A stretch of 64,000 bases of DNA, taken from the NCBI RefSeq assembly GCF_002269125.1, contig NZ_NQKI01000004.1, positions 1 through 64,000 of the forward strand, read 5' to 3'. How positions within the stretch are numbered: the stretch's first letter is position 1; each line of letters opens with the position of its first letter. A program made the position numbers and the translations under genes. Shown piece after piece: positions 28,445 through 37,437 of the stretch. The DNA is from Pseudomonas lundensis. GTDB lineage: Bacteria > Pseudomonadota > Gammaproteobacteria > Pseudomonadales > Pseudomonadaceae. The notes below the pieces were generated by a model. That model was not told the DNA's origin and made no database searches. It worked only from the letters and a program-made list of their open reading frames with translations.

Positions 28445-29290
28445 TTATGTGTGTGGCACGGGCGCCGCTTTGCTCATGTGCTTGACCGCGCCGCTGGCGA
28501 TCAGCTCGGCCAGTTCGGACACATCCAGCAGCGCGCACATGTGCTCAATCACGGTGCCCGCCAACCATGGCCGCTGGCCACGCTGGGTGCGCCATTTAAT
28601 TTCATTGGGGTCCAGGCGCAACGAACGGCTGACCTGATGCACCGCCAGCCCCCATTCGTAACCCTGAACCGAAATCACATACTGCAAACCTTCGCGGAAA
28701 TCGTCGCGGTAGCGGTCGGGCATCACCCAGCGCGCGGTGTCGAGCACTTTGAGGTTGCCACTCTGGCTCGGCAGAATGCCGAGAAACCATTCAGGCTGGC
28801 CGAATAATGGCGTCAACTCACGACCGGCCAGTGAATAAATCGACCCCAGGCACACCAGCGGCACGGCCAGTGTCAGCCCTGCCACATCGAACAACAGGCA
28901 TTCAAAAGGCTCGGCAGCCCAGGCCGGGCGTCCGTCGCTGCGCAGCGGCGCGTTACCGCCCGGCGTGGCGGGCAGGTGCACCTCGACCAGCGGCTGGGCC
29001 ACAGCGCCTTGCGTGTCGACCACCTGCGCAATCTCGGCAGGCACAACCTCAGGCGTGCGCAACGGCACCGCATCGCGCACCTGCTCTTCGAGCACGGCGG
29101 CGGCAAAATCATCGCGCTCAACCGGCTCTGCCAACGGCACCGGCACCGGCACCGGCACCGGCACCGGCACCGGCATGATCGGTTCAAGCTCGACCAGCAA
29201 CAGCTCTTCAGTGGCCTCTTGCAACAAACCGTCGAGGTAAGACTGCAACGCCAATTGCGGACGCGTAGGAATCATTACAGGTTGCTTCAT
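28445..29290 (-). CDS. ParP-like protein: proline-rich N-terminus with C-terminal CheW-like domain
   Basis: 281 residues from ATG 29290 (MKQPVMIPTRPQLALQSYLDGLL). The N-terminal helix pair is followed by a Val-Pro repeat tract (about residues 40-54), an Ala/Val/Glu-rich linker and a CheW-like domain (ECLLFDVAGLTLAVPLVCLGS... to the end). Its order next to a ParA-like gene matches ParC-ParP of Vibrio and Pseudomonas, where ParP stabilises polar chemotaxis arrays by binding CheA and receptors. The Val-Pro tract is encoded by a six-base tandem repeat. An upstream GTG (29302) would add four residues. Confidence 0.88.
   Translation of the reverse strand: MKQPVMIPTRPQLALQSYLDGLLQEATEELLLVELEPIMPVPVPVPVPVPVPLAEPVERDDFAAAVLEEQVRDAVPLRTPEVVPAEIAQVVDTQGAVAQPLVEVHLPATPGGNAPLRSDGRPAWAAEPFECLLFDVAGLTLAVPLVCLGSIYSLAGRELTPLFGQPEWFLGILPSQSGNLKVLDTARWVMPDRYRDDFREGLQYVISVQGYEWGLAVHQVSRSLRLDPNEIKWRTQRGQRPWLAGTVIEHMCALLDVSELAELIASGAVKHMSKAAPVPHT
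29135..29176. repeat. Hexanucleotide tandem repeat inside the ParP-like gene
   Basis: Six perfect copies of CGGCAC (29135-29170) and a seventh, CGGCAT. On the coding (minus) strand they encode alternating Val-Pro. The six-base unit changes the protein by two residues per copy without a frameshift, so copy-number variation would alter linker length. Confidence 0.9.
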
Positions 29291-29374
29291 AACGTGACCC
29301 ACATCCCGTACGCGCTTGCGTGACCTTTGAAGGTTATCGGCCGCATCACTTTGTTACTTGAATGCATGGGCACC

Positions 29375-30163
29375 TCAGGCCACCTGCGGTGAAAGCTGGC
29401 GGCTGAGCAAATGCTTGAGCAAGGCGCGATACGCAACCACGCCACGGCTCTTGGGGTCAAATTGCGAGGGTGCCAGGCCCGCCCGGCTGGCATCGCGCAA
29501 GCGCGTGTCCACCGGGATGTAACCTTGCCAGATGGTGTCGGGGTACAAATCGCGCAGCACCCGCAAGGTGCTCATGGATGCCTGGGTGCGTCGGTCGAAC
29601 AAGGTCGGAACGATGCTGAACGGAAGCGCCTGCTTGCGCGAGCGGTTAATCATTGCCAGCGTATTGACCATGCGCTCCAGGCCCTTGACCGCCAAATGTT
29701 CGGTCTGCACCGGAATCACCAATTGCTGGCTGGCCGCCAGCGCATTCACCATCAACACCCCCAGCAACGGCGGGCTGTCGATGATCGCGTAATCGTAGTC
29801 TTGCCAAAGCTGCGCCAGCGCGCGCGCAATCACCAGCCCCAGACCGCTCTGGCCCGGCGACTGGCGCTCCAGCGTAGCCAGCGCCGTACTCGAAGGCAGT
29901 ATCGAAATATGGTCATGGCTGGTCGGCAGCAACAGTTGCCCCGGCAAGCCTTCCGGCACCTGCCCCTTGTGCAGGAACAGGTCGTAATTACTGTGCTCAA
30001 GGGCATCGGGGTCGTAACCGAAGTAACTGGTCATCGAGCCGTGGGGGTCCAGGTCGACCACCACCACGCGCTTGCCCGCCTCGGCCAGCAAACCGGCCAG
30101 AGCAATGGATGTGGTGGTCTTACCGACGCCACCTTTTTGATTGGCTACTGCCCAGACTCTCAT
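29375..30163 (-). CDS. ParA/Soj-family ATPase for polar positioning of chemotaxis proteins (ParC)
   Basis: 262 residues with the deviant Walker A (NQKGGVGKTTTSIAL), Walker A' (VVVVDLDPHGSMTSYFG) and Walker B (DYAIIDSPPLLGVL). It lies between motD and the ParP-like gene, which identifies it as the ParC-type ATPase that localises chemotaxis arrays rather than a chromosome partition ParA; no parB follows. Start at ATG 30163. Confidence 0.93.
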   Translation of the reverse strand: MRVWAVANQKGGVGKTTTSIALAGLLAEAGKRVVVVDLDPHGSMTSYFGYDPDALEHSNYDLFLHKGQVPEGLPGQLLLPTSHDHISILPSSTALATLERQSPGQSGLGLVIARALAQLWQDYDYAIIDSPPLLGVLMVNALAASQQLVIPVQTEHLAVKGLERMVNTLAMINRSRKQALPFSIVPTLFDRRTQASMSTLRVLRDLYPDTIWQGYIPVDTRLRDASRAGLAPSQFDPKSRGVVAYRALLKHLLSRQLSPQVA

Positions 30164-30214
30164 TAGCGTGTTCCTCCCGGCGGCAAAAAACCCTGGCCGA
30201 GAATTGGCATTCAG

Positions 30215-31105
30215 TTAAAGGGCCGGCGACGGAGAATTGACGGCATTCCCGCGAACCGGCGGCGTTGATACCGGCGGTGCAGTTTGTGTGCCAGCCCGCT
30301 TCAAGGCTGCATCCGGCGTGGCATGGGCGCTCCCGGTGCCGGTCAGGCTGCGGCGCACATCCAGGTTGCGCGAGACCACCAGCACCACCCGCCGGTTCAG
30401 TGCACGGCCTTCTGGCGTGGCGTTATTGGCCACTGGCTGAAACTCGCCATAGCCCACCGACGCCATGCGGGCCGGGTTGACCCCTTGCATGGCGAGCATG
30501 CGCACGATGCTCGCTGAACGGGCTGACGACAGTTCCCAGTTGGTGGGGTACTGCGCCGTACGGATCGGCAAGTCGTCCGTAAACCCTTCGACGTGGATCG
30601 GGTTATCGAACGGTTTGAGGATCGCCGCCACCTTGTCGATGATGCTGAACGCCACATCGCTGGGCATCGCATCGCCGCTGCCAAACAGCAAGCTGGAATT
30701 GAGCTCGATCTCGACCCACAACTCATTGCCGCGCACGGTCAACTGGTTGGACGCAATCAAGTCGCCAAACGCGTTGGTGATGTCATCGGCAATGGTTTTC
30801 AGCGGGTCGCTGGTGATCTGCCCGATGCCGGCATCCGTCTGCTCGCTGTCTTTGACCAGAGGCTTGGCGGGCTGGGTGGTCAATGGCCGCTCCTCACCAA
30901 TCGGGATCGGCTTCATCGTGCGTTCGGCATCGTTGAACACCCCCACCAGTGCCTGGGAGATGATTTTGTATTTGCCTTCATTGATCGAAGAGATCGAATA
31001 CATGACCACGAAAAACGCGAACAGCAAGGTGATGAAGTCCGCATAGGACACCAGCCAGCGCTCGTGATTGACGTGTTCTTCAGGCTGCCGACGGCGACGG
31101 GACAT
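30215..31105 (-). CDS. motD: Flagellar stator protein MotD (MotB family)
   Basis: 296 residues. A basic N-terminus, one membrane helix with the proton-binding aspartate (WLVSYADFITLLFAFFVVM), a plug/linker, and a C-terminal OmpA-like peptidoglycan-binding domain (VEGFTDDLPIRTAQYPTNWELSSARSASIVRML, then NRRVVLVVS). Forms the anchored half of the second stator with MotC, supporting swarming or high-viscosity motility in Pseudomonas. It lies 15 bases after motC. Confidence 0.95.
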   Translation of the reverse strand: MSRRRRQPEEHVNHERWLVSYADFITLLFAFFVVMYSISSINEGKYKIISQALVGVFNDAERTMKPIPIGEERPLTTQPAKPLVKDSEQTDAGIGQITSDPLKTIADDITNAFGDLIASNQLTVRGNELWVEIELNSSLLFGSGDAMPSDVAFSIIDKVAAILKPFDNPIHVEGFTDDLPIRTAQYPTNWELSSARSASIVRMLAMQGVNPARMASVGYGEFQPVANNATPEGRALNRRVVLVVSRNLDVRRSLTGTGSAHATPDAALKRAGTQTAPPVSTPPVRGNAVNSPSPAL

Positions 31106-31120
31106 AGCGCAAACTCTCCA

Positions 31121-31861
31121 TTAATCCATGAAGCCCTGAAGCTTCAACTCAATGGAACGCGGGTTCTCGCCTTCAGCGATCGACAGAATGCCTTCGAGCA
31201 ACATTTCGCGGTAACGCGACTGGCGCATGGCAATCGACTTCAGCTTGCTGGCAATGGGCAACAGAATCAGGTTGGCACTGGCCACGCCATAGATAGTGGC
31301 AACGAAGGCCACGGCGATACCGCTGCCCAACTGCGTCGGGTCGGCCAGATTGCCCATCACGTGGATCAAGCCCATCACCGCACCGATGATGCCGATGGTC
31401 GGCGCATAGCCGCCCATGCTTTCGAACACCTTGGCGGCTTCGATATCGCGGCTCTCCTGGGTCATGAAATCGACTTCCAGAATGCTGCGGATGGCTTCGG
31501 GCTCAGCGCCATCAACCAGCAATTGCAAGCCTTTGCGCGAATAATCGTCGGGTTCGGCATCTGCCACGCCTTCCAGCCCCAACAGGCCTTCTTTACGCGC
31601 CGTGAGGCTCCAGTTGACGACGCGGTCCACGCCGCCAGCCAGATCGATGTGCGGCGGGAAGAAAATCCAGACCACGGTTTGCATGGCGCGCTTGAACGCG
31701 CTCAGCGGCGACTGCAACAACGCGGCGCCGATGGTGCCACCCAGCACAATCAGGGCCGCCGGGCCATTGGCCAGCGCGCCCAGATGGCCGCCTTCGAGGT
31801 AGTTACCACCGATGATGGCCACGAAGGCCATGATGATGCCGATCAGGCTCAGTACATCCAT
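31121..31861 (-). CDS. motC: Flagellar stator protein MotC (MotA family)
   Basis: 246 residues from ATG 31861 ([19 protein letters not shown]), overlapping the cheB stop by one base (TGATG). Four membrane helices, the large cytoplasmic loop (FMTQESRDIEAAKVFESMGGYAPTIGIIGAVMGLIHVM) and the conserved prolines of the MotA family are present. It conducts protons with MotD to drive the polar flagellum. Confidence 0.95.
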   Translation of the reverse strand: MDVLSLIGIIMAFVAIIGGNYLEGGHLGALANGPAALIVLGGTIGAALLQSPLSAFKRAMQTVVWIFFPPHIDLAGGVDRVVNWSLTARKEGLLGLEGVADAEPDDYSRKGLQLLVDGAEPEAIRSILEVDFMTQESRDIEAAKVFESMGGYAPTIGIIGAVMGLIHVMGNLADPTQLGSGIAVAFVATIYGVASANLILLPIASKLKSIAMRQSRYREMLLEGILSIAEGENPRSIELKLQGFMD

Positions 31862-33000
31862 CAGTGACACGCCTCGACCAAGTGCTTGCCGATGTCATCC
31901 AGGCTGTACACCGCATCCGCCAGGTTGGCTTTGACGATGGCCATGGGCATGCCGTAAATCACACAACTGGCCTCGTCCTGCGCCCAGACATTGCTGCCGC
32001 CCTGCTTGAGCAAGCGCGCGCCTTCACGGCCGTCGGCCCCCATGCCGGTCAACACCACTGCCAGCACTTTGTCGCCGTAGGACTTGGCCGCTGAACCGAA
32101 GGTGATGTCCACACACGGCTTGTAATTCAGACGCTCATCGCCCGGCAGGATGCGTACCGCGCCACGGCCGTCGATCATCATCTGCTTGCCGCCCGGCGCC
32201 AGTAGCGCAAGGCCCGGACGCAACATATCGCCGTCTTCGGCTTCTTTCACACTGATACGACACAGCTTGTCCAGCCGCTCGGCAAACGCCTTGGTGAACG
32301 CTGCAGGCATGTGTTGCACCAGCACGATGGGCGCCGGGAAGTTGCCCGGTAGTTGGGTCAGGACCCGTTGCAAGGCCACAGGCCCACCCGTGGAGGTGCC
32401 AATCGCTACCAGTTTGTAGGCTTTGCGCTTGGGCGCTGGCGAAGTCGGGGTTGCCGCCGGTGCACTGCGGCTGGCAATCGGCGTGGTGCGGGTCGGTGCC
32501 GGGGACGCAGGCGTGGCCGCAGGCGCGAAACCGCTGACCGCCGGACGTGGTGCAGGCGACGGCGCTGGCGGCTGCGAAGCGCCATAGCCGGAAAACCGGC
32601 GATTGCTGCGCGAGATGGTGTGCACCTTCTCGCACAGCAATTGCTTGACCTTCTCGGGGTTGCGCGAGATGTCTTCGAAATTTTTCGGCAGGAAATCCAC
32701 TGCCCCGGCGTCCAGTGCATCCAGCGTAACGCGGGCACCTTCATGGGTCAGGGAAGAGAACATCAACACCGGGGTCGGACACTTCTGCATGATGTGACGC
32801 ACGGCCGTGATGCCGTCCATCATCGGCATCTCGTAGTCCATGGTGATCACGTCCGGCTTGAGCGCCAGCGCCTGATCAATCGCCTCTTTGCCATTGGTGG
32901 CGGTGCCGATCACTTGAATCGTCGGGTCAGCGGACAGAATCTCCGAGACACGGCGGCGGAAAAAACCGGAATCATCCACCACCAGGACCTTGACTACCAT
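31861..33000 (-). CDS. cheB: Chemotaxis methylesterase/deamidase CheB
   Basis: 379 residues from ATG 33000 with GGAG upstream. N-terminal receiver domain with acidic pocket (VLVVDDSG) and Asp55 ([13 protein letters not shown]). A long Pro/Ala/Thr/Ser-rich linker (about 140-190) follows. The C-terminal methylesterase has the catalytic serine ([11 protein letters not shown]), histidine (LVQHMPAAF) and aspartate ([15 protein letters not shown]). It removes methyl groups from chemoreceptors after phosphorylation by CheA. The linker is longer than in E. coli CheB. Confidence 0.96.
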   Translation of the reverse strand: MVVKVLVVDDSGFFRRRVSEILSADPTIQVIGTATNGKEAIDQALALKPDVITMDYEMPMMDGITAVRHIMQKCPTPVLMFSSLTHEGARVTLDALDAGAVDFLPKNFEDISRNPEKVKQLLCEKVHTISRSNRRFSGYGASQPPAPSPAPRPAVSGFAPAATPASPAPTRTTPIASRSAPAATPTSPAPKRKAYKLVAIGTSTGGPVALQRVLTQLPGNFPAPIVLVQHMPAAFTKAFAERLDKLCRISVKEAEDGDMLRPGLALLAPGGKQMMIDGRGAVRILPGDERLNYKPCVDITFGSAAKSYGDKVLAVVLTGMGADGREGARLLKQGGSNVWAQDEASCVIYGMPMAIVKANLADAVYSLDDIGKHLVEACH

Positions 33001-33049
33001 AAACACTCCGTTAGGCGGCGCGGGACGCAACCGCCCCGCTCCACCAGAA

Positions 33050-35296
33050 TCAAATACGCCGTGCGGCGTAGCGTTTGAGCATGCTCGGAACATCCAGAAT
33101 CAAGGCAATACGGCCATCACCGGTAATGGTGGCGCCCGACATGCCAGGCGTGCCCTGGAGCATTTTGCCCAACGGTTTGATGACCACTTCTTCCTGACCG
33201 ACCAACTGATCGACCACAAAGCCGATGCGCTGGGTGCCCACCGACAGAATCACCACATGCCCTTCGCGCTGCTCTTCGTGGGCAGCCGACGCCACCAGCC
33301 AGCGCTTGAGGTAGAACAATGGCAGCGCCTTGTCGCGCACAATCACCACTTCCTGGCCGTCCACCACATTGGTGCGCGACAGGTCGAGGTGGAAAATCTC
33401 GTTCACGTTGACCAGCGGGAAGGCGAAGGCCTGATTGCCCAGCATCACCATCAGGGTCGGCATGATCGCCAGGGTCAGCGGCACCTTGATCACAATCTTC
33501 GAACCCTGGCCCAGGGTCGAATAGATGTTCAGCGAGCCGTTAAGCTGGGCGATTTTGGTTTTCACCACGTCCATGCCCACGCCACGGCCCGACACGTCGG
33601 AAATCTCGGTTTTGGTCGAGAACCCCGGCGCAAAAATCAGGTTGTAACAGTCGGACTCGCTCAGGCGATCGGCGGCGTCCTTGTCCATCAGGCCTTTCTT
33701 CACGGCAATGCCGCGCAGAATATTGGCGTCCATGCCTTTGCCGTCATCGGAGATGGACAGCAGGATGTGGTCGCCTTCCTGTTCGGCCGAAAGGATTACC
33801 TTGCCGCAGCGAGACTTGCCTGCCGCTTCGCGCTCTTCCGGGGTTTCGCAGCCGTGGTCGACCGCGTTGCGCACCAAGTGAACCAGCGGGTCGGCCAGGG
33901 CTTCTACCAGGTTCTTGTCCAGGTCGGTTTCTTCGCCCACCAGCTCAAGGGTGATTTCTTTCTTGAGCTGACGGGCCAGATCGCGAACCAGTCGCGGGAA
34001 GCGACCGAACACTTTCTTGATGGGCTGCATCCGGGTCTTCATCACCGCGGTTTGCAGGTCTGCGGTCACCACGTCGAGGTTGGAGACCGCCTTGGACATG
34101 GCTTCGTCATTGCTGTTGAGGCCCAGGCGCACCAAACGGTTACGCACCAGCACCAACTCACCGACCATGTTCATGATGTCGTCCAGGCGCGCCGTGTCGA
34201 CCCGCACTGTAGTTTCCGCTTCCGAGGCGGCCGGTTTGTCCGGGTGGGCCGCTGCCGCGCGGGCCGGGGCGACCGGGCGTGCTGCCGGTTCAGGCTTGCT
34301 GGCCACAGCGGCCGCTGCCGCAGGCGCCGCAGCGGGTTTGGCCGCGACAGGCTGGGCGGGGACTTCGGTGAACTTGCCCTTGCCGTGCAACTCGTCGAGC
34401 AACGATTCAAATTCGTGATCGGTGATGTGGTCCGGGTTGGCCGGTGCGGCAGCCGCCGGTGCCTCAGGCGCCACGGAGGCCGAGGCATCCAGCGCATCGG
34501 CACTGAACGAGCCTTTACCGTGCAACTGATCGAGCAACGCTTCGAATTCGTCGTCGGTGATTTCGTTACTGGCAGTCGCGGCCGGTTCTGCGGGTTGAGC
34601 CGCAGGCGTGGCAGCCACGGCGTCTGGTGCAAACTGACCTTTGCCGTGCAACTGGTCCAGCAACGACTCAAACTCGGCGTCAGAAATTTCGTCGCTGGCA
34701 GGGGCAGATGAAGCCGACTGTCCAGGCGCGGTAACGGGCGCCGCAGCAACCGCAGACCCGCCAGCCGCTGCTTCAGCTTTGACCGCATTCAGCGAGTCCA
34801 GCAACAGCTCGAATTCGTTATCGGTGATGTCACCGCTGTCTTCGGCCACCGGTTGCGGCGCAGGCGCCACGGCGGCTGGCTCAACCACCGGGGCAGCTTG
34901 TGCCGCCGCAGGCTCGGCCAAACGCGCCAGGGCAGCCAGCAACTCCGGCGTCGCGGCCGTGATCGGTGCGCGTTCGCGCACTTCACTGAACATGCCGTTG
35001 ACCGCGTCCAGCGCTTCCAGGATCACGTCCATCAGCTCCGAATCGACGTGCCGTTCACCCTTGCGCAGGATGTCGAACACGTTCTCGGCGATGTGGCAGC
35101 ACTCCACCAGCTCGTTGAGCTGGAGGAAGCCGGCGCCCCCTTTTACAGTGTGAAAACCGCGAAAAATTGCATTGAGCAGGTCGGCATCATCCGGTCGGCT
35201 TTCCAGCTCGACCAGTTGTTCGGACAACTGCTCTAGAATTTCGCCGGCTTCAACCAGGAAATCCTGAAGGATTTCTTCATCGGCGCCGAAGCTCAT
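33050..35296 (-). CDS. cheA: Chemotaxis histidine kinase CheA
   Basis: 748 residues. The P1 domain carries His49 ([15 protein letters not shown]). Between P1 and the dimerisation domain is a long Ala/Pro-rich region with four copies of a short helical motif of the form (I)(T/S)D-x-EFE-x-LLD-x-L, three ending HGKG. Then come the P3 dimerisation ([29 protein letters not shown]), P4 ATPase ([25 protein letters not shown]) and P5 CheW-like domains. It phosphorylates CheY and CheB. No classical P2 domain is evident; the repeats probably substitute as CheY-docking or tether elements. Confidence 0.96.
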   Translation of the reverse strand: MSFGADEEILQDFLVEAGEILEQLSEQLVELESRPDDADLLNAIFRGFHTVKGGAGFLQLNELVECCHIAENVFDILRKGERHVDSELMDVILEALDAVNGMFSEVRERAPITAATPELLAALARLAEPAAAQAAPVVEPAAVAPAPQPVAEDSGDITDNEFELLLDSLNAVKAEAAAGGSAVAAAPVTAPGQSASSAPASDEISDAEFESLLDQLHGKGQFAPDAVAATPAAQPAEPAATASNEITDDEFEALLDQLHGKGSFSADALDASASVAPEAPAAAAPANPDHITDHEFESLLDELHGKGKFTEVPAQPVAAKPAAAPAAAAAVASKPEPAARPVAPARAAAAHPDKPAASEAETTVRVDTARLDDIMNMVGELVLVRNRLVRLGLNSNDEAMSKAVSNLDVVTADLQTAVMKTRMQPIKKVFGRFPRLVRDLARQLKKEITLELVGEETDLDKNLVEALADPLVHLVRNAVDHGCETPEEREAAGKSRCGKVILSAEQEGDHILLSISDDGKGMDANILRGIAVKKGLMDKDAADRLSESDCYNLIFAPGFSTKTEISDVSGRGVGMDVVKTKIAQLNGSLNIYSTLGQGSKIVIKVPLTLAIMPTLMVMLGNQAFAFPLVNVNEIFHLDLSRTNVVDGQEVVIVRDKALPLFYLKRWLVASAAHEEQREGHVVILSVGTQRIGFVVDQLVGQEEVVIKPLGKMLQGTPGMSGATITGDGRIALILDVPSMLKRYAARRI
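34370..34840 (-). repeat. Four-copy peptide repeat in the CheA linker
   Basis: Repeats with consensus I-T/S-D-x-E-F-E-x-L-L-D-x-[57 protein letters not shown] and [18 protein letters not shown], separated by 30-50 residue Ala/Pro linkers. The nucleotide copies are similar enough to recombine, so copy number may vary among strains. Confidence 0.85.
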
Positions 35297-35307
35297 GTAC
35301 GTGCTCC

Positions 35308-36096
35308 TTAGAATCCAAGACTTGAAAGCAAATCGTCTACATCGTCCTGACCGGACACGACGTCATCACGCTTATCGGCATGAATCTGCGGACCTTCACC
35401 CTGCGCCAGGTTTTTTTGCGGATTATTTTCAGCCCGCAGTGCTTCGCGGTCATGCTCGATCCCTGCGAAACGGTCAACCTGACTGGCCATCAGCACCAGT
35501 TTGAGCAGATTGCTTTCAACTTCGGTTACCAGCTGCGTGACCCGTTTGATCACTTGACCGGTGAGGTCCTGGTAATCCTGAGCCAACAAAATATCGTTCA
35601 GGTTGGCGGAGACCACGTGGCTTTCTTCTTCGCTACGCGTCAGAAAACCGTCAACCCGGCGCGCCAGATCCCGAAATTCCTCGGCACTGAGCTCGCGACG
35701 CATGAAGCGCCCCCACTCCGCACTCAAGGTTTTGGCTTCGGCGCCCAGGCTGTTGACCACGGGCGTGCTGTTCTCCACCAGGTCCATGGTGCGGTTGGCC
35801 GCCGCTTCCGTTAAACGCACAACATACGACAAACGTTCCGTGGCATCCGTGATCTGCGACACTTCTTCGGCTTGCGGCATGTGCGGGTCAATGTGGAAGT
35901 TGACGATTGCACTGTGCAGCTCGCGCGTCAGCTTGCCGACTTCGCGGTACAGGCCCCGGTCGCGGGTCTGGTTCAATTCGTGAATCAGCTGCACAGCGTC
36001 GCCAAACTGGCCTTTTTCAAGGCTGTCGACCAACTCGCGAGCATGTTTTTTCAAGGTCGATTCAAAATCGCCCTGGCTAGCCTCTTTATGCTCCAT
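35308..36096 (-). CDS. cheZ: CheY-P phosphatase CheZ
   Basis: 262 residues, mostly helical. The phosphatase helix contains the conserved ILLAQDYQDLTGQVIKRV segment with the catalytic glutamine, and the C-terminal peptide SGQDDVDDLLSSLGF is the CheY-binding tail. It speeds dephosphorylation of CheY-P. It lies between cheY and cheA, 11 bases before cheA. Confidence 0.95.
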   Translation of the reverse strand: MEHKEASQGDFESTLKKHARELVDSLEKGQFGDAVQLIHELNQTRDRGLYREVGKLTRELHSAIVNFHIDPHMPQAEEVSQITDATERLSYVVRLTEAAANRTMDLVENSTPVVNSLGAEAKTLSAEWGRFMRRELSAEEFRDLARRVDGFLTRSEEESHVVSANLNDILLAQDYQDLTGQVIKRVTQLVTEVESNLLKLVLMASQVDRFAGIEHDREALRAENNPQKNLAQGEGPQIHADKRDDVVSGQDDVDDLLSSLGF

Positions 36097-36117
36097 AACG
36101 CCCCCGTGGCGAGTCGA

Positions 36118-36489
36118 TCAACCGATGCGTTCGAAGATCTTTTCGATCTTCTCTTTGAGTGCCAAGGCAGTGAACGGCTTGACGACATAGCCGTTAACAC
36201 CGGCTTGCGCCGCTTCGATGATTTGCTCGCGCTTGGCTTCGGCAGTCACCATCAGCACGGGCATGTGCTTGAGTTTTTCATCCGCGCGCACGTGGCGCAG
36301 CAGATCAATGCCGGTCATGCCCGGCATGTTCCAGTCCGTTACCAGAAAGTCGATATGACCTTGATTGAGGATCGGTATCGCCGTGGTGCCATCATCGGCC
36401 TCGACGGTATTGGTGAACCCCAGGTCACGCAGCAGGTTTTTAATGATCCGCCGCATCGTCGAAAAATCATCAACGATGAGGATTTTCAT
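36118..36489 (-). CDS. cheY: Chemotaxis response regulator CheY
   Basis: 123-residue single receiver domain from ATG 36489 ([20 protein letters not shown]). Acidic pocket DD7-8, phosphoacceptor Asp52 ([12 protein letters not shown]), switch Thr (VTAEAK) and Lys in VVKPF are all visible. It binds FliM to switch motor rotation. A terminator-like hairpin and a REPIN lie between fliA and this gene, so cheY may start a separate transcript. Confidence 0.97.
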   Translation of the reverse strand: MKILIVDDFSTMRRIIKNLLRDLGFTNTVEADDGTTAIPILNQGHIDFLVTDWNMPGMTGIDLLRHVRADEKLKHMPVLMVTAEAKREQIIEAAQAGVNGYVVKPFTALALKEKIEKIFERIG

Positions 36490-36525
36490 ATTCTTGTCCA
36501 ATTCGACCTCCAAGCAGTCTTAAAA

Positions 36526-36546
36526 CGCGCCCAGCACCTGGGCGCG
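36526..36546 (-). terminator. Hairpin with T run between fliA and cheY
   Basis: CGCGCCCAG-CAC-CTGGGCGCG, a perfect 9-bp GC-rich stem followed on the minus strand by TTTTAAG. It has the form of an intrinsic terminator at the end of the fliA transcript, or an attenuator before cheY. Confidence 0.7.
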
Positions 36547-36573
36547 CCATTCAATCAATTCAGTAAACCTTAA

Positions 36574-36671
36574 CCCTGTAGCCGCCACCGCCGACCGCGA
36601 CGCGGATGCAGCGACCGTCTGTGACAGAAGGTCTTGCGGCCTTATCGCAGCCTGCGGCAGCGGCTACAGGG
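36574..36671. repeat. REPIN: two inverted REP sequences between fliA and cheY
   Basis: CCCTGTAGCCG at the left edge and CGGCTACAGGG at the right are inverted REP (repetitive extragenic palindromic) ends. The right one continues into GGCCTTATCGCAGCCTGCGGCAG, a typical Pseudomonas REP. The pair spans 98 bases. Such REP doublets (REPINs) are mobilised by RAYT transposases; none is in the window. Confidence 0.75.
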
Positions 36672-36696
36672 GGTAAATCGTGTGGACGGCGGCGTA

Positions 36697-37437
36697 TCAG
36701 CGCGCTCGCCATTCCGCCAGGCGCCCGCGCAAACGCGCGGCACACTGGCTGTGCAACTGGCTGACACGCGACTCGCTCACGCCCAGCACCTCACCGATTT
36801 CCTTGAGGTTGAGTTCTTCGTCGTAGTACAGCGCCAGCACCAGCCGCTCGCGCTCCGGCAAGTTGGCGATCGCTTCGGCCAACGCAGCCTGGAAACGCTC
36901 GTCTTCCAGGTCCCGCGACGGCTCAAGGTGCGCACTGGCGCCGTCCTCGTGCAGCCCTTCATGCTCGCCGTCCTGCAACAGGTCGTCGAAGCTGAACAGG
37001 CGGCTGCCCAAGGTGTCATTCAAAATGGCGTAATAATCATCAAGGCTTAAATTGAGTTCGGCCGCAACTTCGTGATCTTTAGCGTCACAGCCGGTTTTTG
37101 CTTCAATTGCCCGAATTGCGTCGCTGACCATGCGTGTGTTGCGGTGGACCGAGCGGGGAGCCCAGTCACCCTTTCGCACTTCATCAAGCATCGCGCCACG
37201 GATGCGAATACCCGCGTAGGTTTCGAAACTTGCACCTTTGCTGGCGTCGTATTTGGTCGAGACTTCGAGCAGGCCGATCATGCCGGCCTGAATCAAATCT
37301 TCAACTTGCACACTGGCCGGCAGACGCGCCAGCAGGTGGTAGGCAATGCGCTTGACCAAAGGGGCGTAGCGTTCGATCAGCTCGTACTGACTGTCGCGCG
37401 ATGACTTGCTGTACATGCGATAGCCGCTTGCTGTCAT
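36697..37437 (-). CDS. fliA: Flagellar sigma factor FliA (sigma-28)
   Basis: 246 residues with sigma-70-family regions: region 2 (LIERYAPLVKRIAYHLLARL, VEDLIQAGMIGLLEVSTKYD), region 3 (AELNLSLDDYYAIL) and region 4 (NLPERERLVLALYYDEELNLKEIGEVLGVSESRVSQLHSQ). Directs transcription of late flagellar and chemotaxis genes. It overlaps the fleN stop by four bases (ATGA). Confidence 0.97.
   Translation of the reverse strand: MTASGYRMYSKSSRDSQYELIERYAPLVKRIAYHLLARLPASVQVEDLIQAGMIGLLEVSTKYDASKGASFETYAGIRIRGAMLDEVRKGDWAPRSVHRNTRMVSDAIRAIEAKTGCDAKDHEVAAELNLSLDDYYAILNDTLGSRLFSFDDLLQDGEHEGLHEDGASAHLEPSRDLEDERFQAALAEAIANLPERERLVLALYYDEELNLKEIGEVLGVSESRVSQLHSQCAARLRGRLAEWRAR

Noticed and set aside
32990..34711. 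A 573-codon open frame on the plus strand opposite cheA and cheB
   Set aside because: It mirrors the strongly coding cheA frame in GC-rich DNA, is rich in His/Gln/Arg as antisense shadows are, and has no family resemblance. Similar long antisense frames opposite flhA, fliM, fliF and fleS were rejected for the same reason.
36514..36570. Sigma-28 promoter for cheY (TAAGGTTT on the minus strand)
   Set aside because: The -35-like box is present but no GCCGATAA-like -10 follows at 11 bases, so the match is not supported.
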